19,582 nt of DNA, taken from NCBI GenBank assembly GCA_002292345.1, contig DBBT01000065.1, forward strand, positions 1,364 through 20,945. The letters run 5' to 3'. Positions 14,501-19,582 of this stretch are shown one piece after another. The notes under the pieces are model-generated. The model saw only the letters and a list, made by a program, of their open reading frames with translations, was not told where the DNA came from and made no database searches. The translations under genes and the position numbers were made by a program. The stretch is from Opitutia bacterium UBA977 (GTDB taxonomy: Bacteria; Verrucomicrobiota; Verrucomicrobiia; Opitutales; Coraliomargaritaceae). Within the stretch, counting starts at the first letter, position 1. Every line of letters begins with the position of its first letter.

Positions 14501-17500
14501 TCACTGATCCATCCGCAACAACCACTCACTCGGCCCGCCCTGATCGAGTGGCAGATTGAAGGTCATTTTGAAGCTGTTCGATTTCGCGTCGTAATCGGTC
14601 TGCCAAAAATCGTTACCATGCACGGCCTGATCGAGTGCGACCAGCTGACCATCGACGAGTTGATACAGGGTATAAGCGGTGGCTGATTTCAGGCCCTCGA
14701 AGCGAATCGGCACAGTGCCAACGCCGCCCTCGATTGCCACTCTCACCTCGCCTTGCTCGGCCTGAATGATGATCGGATAATTGTGCAGCAGCGTGCCGCC
14801 GTTGACAGCGACCTTCAAGTCGTTGCCGATCGCTTCGCGGTAGGTGGTCTTCCAAGAAGAGGGATTTCCAGCCATATGCTGCCTGAAGATTTCATTCGGA
14901 CCGTAATAATCATCTGCAATGCGGGGCAAGGTAATCCATTCCACCTCAAACTCCAAACTGTCCCCAGCGTTAAAGGCGGTCACGCCTTCCGGTGCTGTTA
15001 GTAGGCAATCGAGATTCGATAATCTACCTCCGGAGGGATGGTAGGCAGGAAAGGAAACCGTCGGATTACTATATTCTTTGCCAGCGATGACCGCTTTGTA
15101 GGACCGAATCACCAATGCTCGGGAACCCGTACCCCAATCGCGATCATTATTATGATAGGCCCCCGGAAACGCCACCCACCACGGACCGTCTCCGGTCAAA
15201 GTGGTTTTGCCGAGGAACTGTGATCCATTCTTCAGTCCGTTCGGCACGTCGTGTTTTTGCAGAAGGCCCTCCCGATTGCCGTAGGCGATCTTTGGCGTCA
15301 CATAGCCGCCGGTGCGTCCCATTTTATACAGCCAGCCCTGCTCCACAGATACCGTTTGATCAAAGCTATAGTTGAAGGTCTGAAAGGTGCGGGCAAAATC
15401 ATCGGTGCGCAAGGTCTGCACCTTTGCCTGCAGCTTGACTTCGTGCTGGCTACCATAGTTGCCATCGTAGCGCGCCTCGGTCAGGCAAGGCCCATGTGCT
15501 AAATACGCGGTTTTCATTTCACTAAAATACAGTTTCTGTTGCTTGGCGTCTTTCACGTACAACCAGTCCCCACCCCAGCCCGCGTCGGTCCAATTCCACT
15601 TTCCACCCTCCTTGCCATTGCGCGCCATCAACATCCGCACATCGGTAATCGCGATATCCACCAAGCTCATATCTATATCGAAGCAGATGGTCTCGCCCCA
15701 GCAACCGATCGCCAACTGATCCCAGCGGCCGAGACCACCGTAGCCGACTAGCGACAGTTGCGCATGACTGGCCGCCGGCAGCGTGCCGTAAAAGCCGTAA
15801 GCGATGCGCAGCTTATAGGTCGTGCTCCCGAGCTTGGCGGGCAATTGCATGGTGCCGCGCAAATACGCCCCTAATTTCGCATAGTGCCAATTTTTGCTCA
15901 CCTGCACTGGGATGCCAGTCGGCACGCCGTCGGCATCACACAATATCGGCACCATCCCAGTGATATTCGCCGGATTGCGCAGGTAGAACATCAACGGTAC
16001 TTTCACCGCAGTCTCACCAGTGTTTTCCACCACTAAATCGAATTCGTCGTAGTCGCGGATATCAGTGTAACCGCTACCCCATCCCCGGTTCTTACGATAT
16101 ACCTCGGCAACGTAGCAATTATACGCCGGATCAAACTTAACCGGATAAGGCGCATCCCGCGGCGCACTGACTTTGATCGACACCGCCTGCTGCGGAACGG
16201 CGGCATCCTGCCCGAACCGACAGGTTAAATTGAACTGCTGTTTTTTGCCGAGCGGCCACACTCCGGCGACCTGTTGTTCGGCCACAGCCTCGCCCAGACG
16301 CAGACGCACCGTGACATCACTCCACTCTGGCTCGACTACTTCGTCAGCGCCATAACCGTCAAAGGTTTCATTATATTTCAAGCCAGTCGCATTCGGCAGG
16401 CTTTCAGGCGCCTTCGCATGTGCCTGCAATTCCTGCTGCGACAGCGAGCGATTCCACACGCGCACTTGATCATACACCGCTTTGGTGATGGCACCCTTAC
16501 CATCCGCGCGTTGCCCCAGTACCAACTGCCCCTTGCCAGGACGCCGCTCCAGATTGACTACCTCCGTACCTTGCAGCTTTCCATTGACGTAGAAATGCAT
16601 TGCTTTGCCATCATAGGTCATCGCCAGATGATTCCAGGCATGCTCCTTAAAACTAGCCCCGCGCTGTCCGATCGACCGTCGCCCTTCCTCTCCCGGCGCG
16701 ATATTCATGTTCGCCGACACTTTGCCCTTTCGGACCTTGAAACTATAGTGCCCATGGCTGCCCATATGCCCGTTCTTCGCTAGTAAATAGCCATCCCCAG
16801 CCGACTGCATGCTTTCAGGAATCTTGACCCAGCACTCGACCGTCATCTCCGCATTCTCTAAGCGCGCATCATGCGGCACCTGCCACGGTTTTTCGATCAC
16901 ACAGAGGCCATTCTTAATGACCCCTTGGTGCCAACCCTCAGTGTAAATCAGGCTCGGTGCGAGGTCGGCGGTCAGACTCAACGACTGCGGCCAAGCGAAC
17001 AGACTCAACGAGCCATCCACGCCCAATTGGCGCCCCTGTGCGTCCTCAAAGCGCAAACCATGCAGCTCATAATGCTGCGCCAGCCTGCCCGACTCCCACA
17101 GCCACGCATCTTGTAAATGCTTGCCGCCACTGGAATTACCCTGCCCCGCCTTACAAGTCACCGCGCGAAAGACCGTGCCCTTCGACTCCAACTCAATCGC
17201 CAGCTCAGTCGACTGCAACTGCTCCATTCGCTCCGCCCCCGCCGCCAGTGCTGCGCTATAGTCGATCGACTGCGCAAATGTGCCCAAGCGCGCCTTTGTT
17301 AAATCAGCAAGGTCCAAGGCAAAGCCAAAGGTACCCGTCTCCAGGCACAGCACATCTGCCGACTGATCATCGGCATGTTTGCGCATGCCATTCAGCCAAT
17401 AGCCAAAGGTATAATCGCGCTCGGCAGACGGCAGCAGCGGTGCCGCCTCCAGCGCTGGAAGCACCGCGCTCGGCACCACTTCAACTGCAGCAGGCTGCGC

Positions 17501-17560
17501 CGAAGCGGCATGGACAAGCAGAGACAACAATGTGAGAGCGGAAAGCCATTTGCGATGCAT
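14501..17560 (-). CDS. Large secreted LamG-domain (concanavalin-A-like) protein, otherwise unrecognised
   Basis: Predicted exported protein of 1019 residues (signal peptide MHRKWLSALTLLSLLVHAAS, cleavage near ASAQP). A LamG/concanavalin-A-like module is recognisable at about 235-385: MTVECWVKIPES, then WNHLAMTYDGKAMHFYVNG and YDQVRVWNRSLSQQEL. The 600 residues after it look beta-rich, with many Trp, Tyr and Gly, and include acidic-aromatic stretches such as WNWTDAGWGGDWLYVKD; I do not recognise the family or a catalytic motif. It could be a carbohydrate-binding adhesin or an unfamiliar glycan-active enzyme. It is the last gene of a leftward operon: its start is 32 bp from the stop of the preceding gene, and gaps of 21-37 bp link it back to a Verru_Chthon-cassette-A-like gene, implying a role with that surface apparatus. 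It uses TGA as stop, unlike the TAA of its neighbours. No Shine-Dalgarno is evident. Confidence 0.85.
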   Translation of the reverse strand: MHRKWLSALTLLSLLVHAASAQPAAVEVVPSAVLPALEAAPLLPSAERDYTFGYWLNGMRKHADDQSADVLCLETGTFGFALDLADLTKARLGTFAQSIDYSAALAAGAERMEQLQSTELAIELESKGTVFRAVTCKAGQGNSSGGKHLQDAWLWESGRLAQHYELHGLRFEDAQGRQLGVDGSLSLFAWPQSLSLTADLAPSLIYTEGWHQGVIKNGLCVIEKPWQVPHDARLENAEMTVECWVKIPESMQSAGDGYLLAKNGHMGSHGHYSFKVRKGKVSANMNIAPGEEGRRSIGQRGASFKEHAWNHLAMTYDGKAMHFYVNGKLQGTEVVNLERRPGKGQLVLGQRADGKGAITKAVYDQVRVWNRSLSQQELQAHAKAPESLPNATGLKYNETFDGYGADEVVEPEWSDVTVRLRLGEAVAEQQVAGVWPLGKKQQFNLTCRFGQDAAVPQQAVSIKVSAPRDAPYPVKFDPAYNCYVAEVYRKNRGWGSGYTDIRDYDEFDLVVENTGETAVKVPLMFYLRNPANITGMVPILCDADGVPTGIPVQVSKNWHYAKLGAYLRGTMQLPAKLGSTTYKLRIAYGFYGTLPAASHAQLSLVGYGGLGRWDQLAIGCWGETICFDIDMSLVDIAITDVRMLMARNGKEGGKWNWTDAGWGGDWLYVKDAKQQKLYFSEMKTAYLAHGPCLTEARYDGNYGSQHEVKLQAKVQTLRTDDFARTFQTFNYSFDQTVSVEQGWLYKMGRTGGYVTPKIAYGNREGLLQKHDVPNGLKNGSQFLGKTTLTGDGPWWVAFPGAYHNNDRDWGTGSRALVIRSYKAVIAGKEYSNPTVSFPAYHPSGGRLSNLDCLLTAPEGVTAFNAGDSLEFEVEWITLPRIADDYYGPNEIFRQHMAGNPSSWKTTYREAIGNDLKVAVNGGTLLHNYPIIIQAEQGEVRVAIEGGVGTVPIRFEGLKSATAYTLYQLVDGQLVALDQAVHGNDFWQTDYDAKSNSFKMTFNLPLDQGGPSEWLLRMDQ

Positions 17561-17592
17561 GGAATAAATTAGGCAGCGGTTTTGTACGTGTA

Positions 17593-18348
17593 TTAAGGTG
17601 TGGCATCGTGTGCGACAGGAATAGTCTTCACTGGGATACCTTTGATTTTCATGCGCTTTGTCCTCGGGTCCAGATAAGCGAGTAAAAGCGAACGTTTGCT
17701 TTTTTCATTCATCCATCGAGTGTGGGCAAAGGTCTTCCATCCCTGTGGACGTTCATATTCAAAATGCACGTTCAGCGAATCCTCATCCTCGGACGATGGA
17801 ATGATTGTAGTGACGCCCTCGGTCGATACCTCGACTTGATTGCTACCGACCGTTCCACGCAGTTTCATAGGCGATAGATTAATCAACATATAGCTCCCCA
17901 TCGCAAAATGCTCAAGGCTCTGATCTATAATGATCGACTGATAAGGCAGGCTCTCGTTTGAAGGGACCAGTATCATCACTGGTTCCTTGATGTGGCTAGA
18001 TAATGTAGCCTGAGCGATAGTTGGATAAGTGATGGTGCCCTCTGCAGTTACCGTTTTGCTACTCAGAATAATATTTGAGTTGGCATCCAGCACGGTATGG
18101 TAAGGGCCAAGAATATTGGCAGATGACAAGGCGATTTCACTGACTGCAGATTGGCTGTCAGTGAGATAAACAGTCTGGTGCCCTTCGGCGTAAGCAATGG
18201 CATACACAGAAAGATCGATGTGCTCAATAGAAGCCGCAGTCGCATCTGCAGCTGGCGACAAGACTGGGGCGACAGCTTGCGCCTCAACGCCCGAAACCAG
18301 CGCGAACAAAGAATACAGACTTAGGGCTAGATGATGTTTCGACTGCAT
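17593..18348 (-). CDS. Secreted protein of unrecognised family, paralogue of next gene upstream
   Basis: 251 residues with an N-terminal signal peptide (MQSKHHLALSLYSLFALVSG, likely cleavage after VEAQA). I recognise no named domain. Shared with the protein encoded at 18386-19084 are YAEGHQ, LSSANILGP, the TAEG block with YP, EP-ILVP, a block with ID-SL--F--GSY-LIN, and a C-terminal stretch NEKSKRSLL-AYLDPRT-RMKIKGIP, the most conserved part. The pattern suggests a mostly beta protein exported to the periplasm or surface. It lies in the middle of the leftward operon, 37 bp after its paralogue and 32 bp before the LamG gene. Its function is probably structural or accessory to the cassette-A-like protein upstream; this is inference from position. 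Confidence 0.85.
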   Translation of the reverse strand: MQSKHHLALSLYSLFALVSGVEAQAVAPVLSPAADATAASIEHIDLSVYAIAYAEGHQTVYLTDSQSAVSEIALSSANILGPYHTVLDANSNIILSSKTVTAEGTITYPTIAQATLSSHIKEPVMILVPSNESLPYQSIIIDQSLEHFAMGSYMLINLSPMKLRGTVGSNQVEVSTEGVTTIIPSSEDEDSLNVHFEYERPQGWKTFAHTRWMNEKSKRSLLLAYLDPRTKRMKIKGIPVKTIPVAHDATP

Positions 18349-18385
18349 GGCTGACGCGAAATTCTATGAAGAAAATAAGAGTAAA

Positions 18386-19084
18386 TTACTCCTGTGTTTG
18401 TACCACTCGGCTCGGCCTGAGCGGGATACCTTTAATTTTCATACGTTCAGTCCGAGGATCTAAATACGCCACCAGCAGCGAACGTTTACTTTTCTCATTC
18501 ACCCAGCGCGTGCGCCCAAAGGTTCGCCAGTCTTCCGCGAGTTTATACTTAAAATGCACATCTAATACATCATCCGAATTTGAAGATGGATCGAAGGAGG
18601 TAATTTTCATCGGCGGAGCAAGCACCCGTGTCTTGCCAATCAGGGCACGGATCTCGCTTCGCGAGAAGTTGATCAATCGGTAGGATCCTTCGGGGAATTT
18701 CGATAGACTACGATCGATGACCAGGGCTCCATAAGGCTGACTCCCTGAGCGTGGCACCAAAATAAGCAGCGGCTCTCTCACAGAGCTGGGAATTTTCACA
18801 GCTGCGATGACCGGATAGATGTCAGCGCCCTCTGCAGTTTTTTGGCGTTCGTGCAAAAAGACTTGCCCCTCTTCCGACAGAATCGCCTTGAACGGGCCGA
18901 GGATATTGGCACTGGAAAGTGTCACTGCTTCGTACTCCCCGCTTTTACTATTCAGAAAGATTTCTTGATGCCCTTCCGCATATTGAAAAGTGAAGATGGA
19001 TATTTTGACGGTGGCTGGCTGCTGTGCCAACAAGGACACGCCAGACAGAATGAGCGCGATGGTTACGAGACAAAGTGATTTCAT
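18386..19084 (-). CDS. Secreted protein of unrecognised family, first of a paralogous pair
   Basis: 232 residues; MKSLCLVTIALILSGVSLLA is a signal peptide with probable cleavage at LLAQQ. It aligns along its whole length with the product of the following gene (17593-18348), sharing YAEGHQ, TLSSANILGPF, the EPLLILVP block, SYRLINFS and the C-terminal NEKSKRSLL / AYLDPRT / RMKIKGIP blocks. The downstream paralogue has about 20 extra residues after the signal peptide. It starts 21 bp after the stop of the cassette-A-like gene, so it is probably co-transcribed with it. No Shine-Dalgarno motif precedes the ATG. Function unknown; two diverged copies may form a heteromer. Confidence 0.85.
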   Translation of the reverse strand: MKSLCLVTIALILSGVSLLAQQPATVKISIFTFQYAEGHQEIFLNSKSGEYEAVTLSSANILGPFKAILSEEGQVFLHERQKTAEGADIYPVIAAVKIPSSVREPLLILVPRSGSQPYGALVIDRSLSKFPEGSYRLINFSRSEIRALIGKTRVLAPPMKITSFDPSSNSDDVLDVHFKYKLAEDWRTFGRTRWVNEKSKRSLLVAYLDPRTERMKIKGIPLRPSRVVQTQE

Positions 19085-19105
19085 AAGAAATAGAAGGAAG
19101 AGCGC

Positions 19106-19582
19106 TTACACCTCATCCGCCGAAAGCCAGCGAAAGGAGACGATATTAAAACGACGACCAAAGGCCTGATTGGTGATGCTAAGTGGAGCAATCGTGGTGG
19201 ATTCTTGTTCGGCATCTACGAAATCGTGTTGGCGTTGTACCACAGCCTCACACCAAGCCTTGGTGATCTGTCCCCCGAAATCAGTGACTTCACCATAAGC
19301 GCGGATACGGAAGGTGTCGCCACGCACGGTGAGCGATGGTGCGAGACGGTTGAGTAAATCAGCTTGGGTGATTTGAGTCGCGGCTCCGTCTGAGGTATTT
19401 CCAGAGCCAGAGCCAGTGAGCTCGGAATTGTTTTTAGGAGCAGATAGCCCAAAATCGGTATTGAGAGCGGAATTTTCAATCGCAGTCTGCAGCGCACCCG
19501 AATTACCAGTCAAAGGATCACTGACGAGCTGTCGGTTAACAAACTCCGCCACCGATTGGAACGGGCCGCGCGCTTTGACCTC
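19106..19582 (-). CDS. C-terminal part of a Verru_Chthon cassette protein A-like protein (partial, 5' end outside window)
   Basis: The frame is open to the right edge, so only the last 158 residues are seen. The visible part opens GPFQSVAEFVNRQL, continues with GALQTAIENSALN and QADLLNRLAPSLTVRGDTF, then IRAYGE, CEAVVQRQ and ends FGRRFNIVSFRWLSADEV. From memory this order matches the C-terminus of the large 'A' protein of the Verru_Chthon cassette (TIGR02600), found in Verrucomicrobia next to prepilin-like B, C and D proteins; I could not run the model. Its role is not established, though association with pseudopilins suggests a surface or secretion apparatus. It is followed at 21 bp by two secreted paralogues and then the LamG protein, apparently in one operon. 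Confidence 0.75.
   Translation of the reverse strand, partial: EVKARGPFQSVAEFVNRQLVSDPLTGNSGALQTAIENSALNTDFGLSAPKNNSELTGSGSGNTSDGAATQITQADLLNRLAPSLTVRGDTFRIRAYGEVTDFGGQITKAWCEAVVQRQHDFVDAEQESTTIAPLSITNQAFGRRFNIVSFRWLSADEV

Overview
The window looks like a piece of a marine Verrucomicrobia genome, probably from the Opitutales/Puniceicoccaceae neighbourhood (Coraliomargarita or Lentimonas type). The assignment rests on gene content: secreted sulfatases, a SASA/sialate-esterase-type protein with TSP3-like 'DSDGDGK' linkers, a sensor kinase with discoidin-like sensor modules, and a C-terminal fragment resembling Verru_Chthon cassette protein A. No marker gene is present, so this is inference. All proteins except the response regulator start with a signal peptide, or are cut by the window edge.

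Left part (1-11328, all minus strand): a carbohydrate-esterase-like alpha/beta hydrolase broken by two in-frame TAG codons, two paralogous S1-type sulfatases with a shared extra C-terminal region, and a 1555-residue secreted protein with two tandem SGNH/SASA esterase modules. Together these suggest removal of sulfate and acyl groups from a sulfated, acylated (probably algal) polysaccharide outside the cytoplasm. The genes are separated by 110-280 bp spacers rich in palindromic repeats, so they need not form one tight operon.

Middle (11329-14426): a repeat-rich divergent intergenic region of about 450 bp, then a plus-strand two-component pair. It consists of a membrane histidine kinase with discoidin-like extracytoplasmic modules, translationally coupled to a LuxR/NarL-type response regulator. 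Position suggests, but does not prove, control of the flanking carbohydrate genes.

Right part (14501-19582, minus strand): a compact operon with gaps of 21-37 bp. It runs from the C-terminal end of a Verru_Chthon-cassette-A-like protein through two paralogous secreted proteins of unrecognised family to a 1019-residue secreted protein with a LamG module. The layout suggests a surface or pseudopilus-like apparatus with a large lectin-like component.

The most notable non-coding structure is a set of three REP-like hairpins at 4067-4186. Each has a GGAG foot, and the 7-bp stems differ between copies only by compensatory changes. A second palindrome family (core ACCCTCT-N4-AGAGGGT) occurs in several of the intergenic regions.
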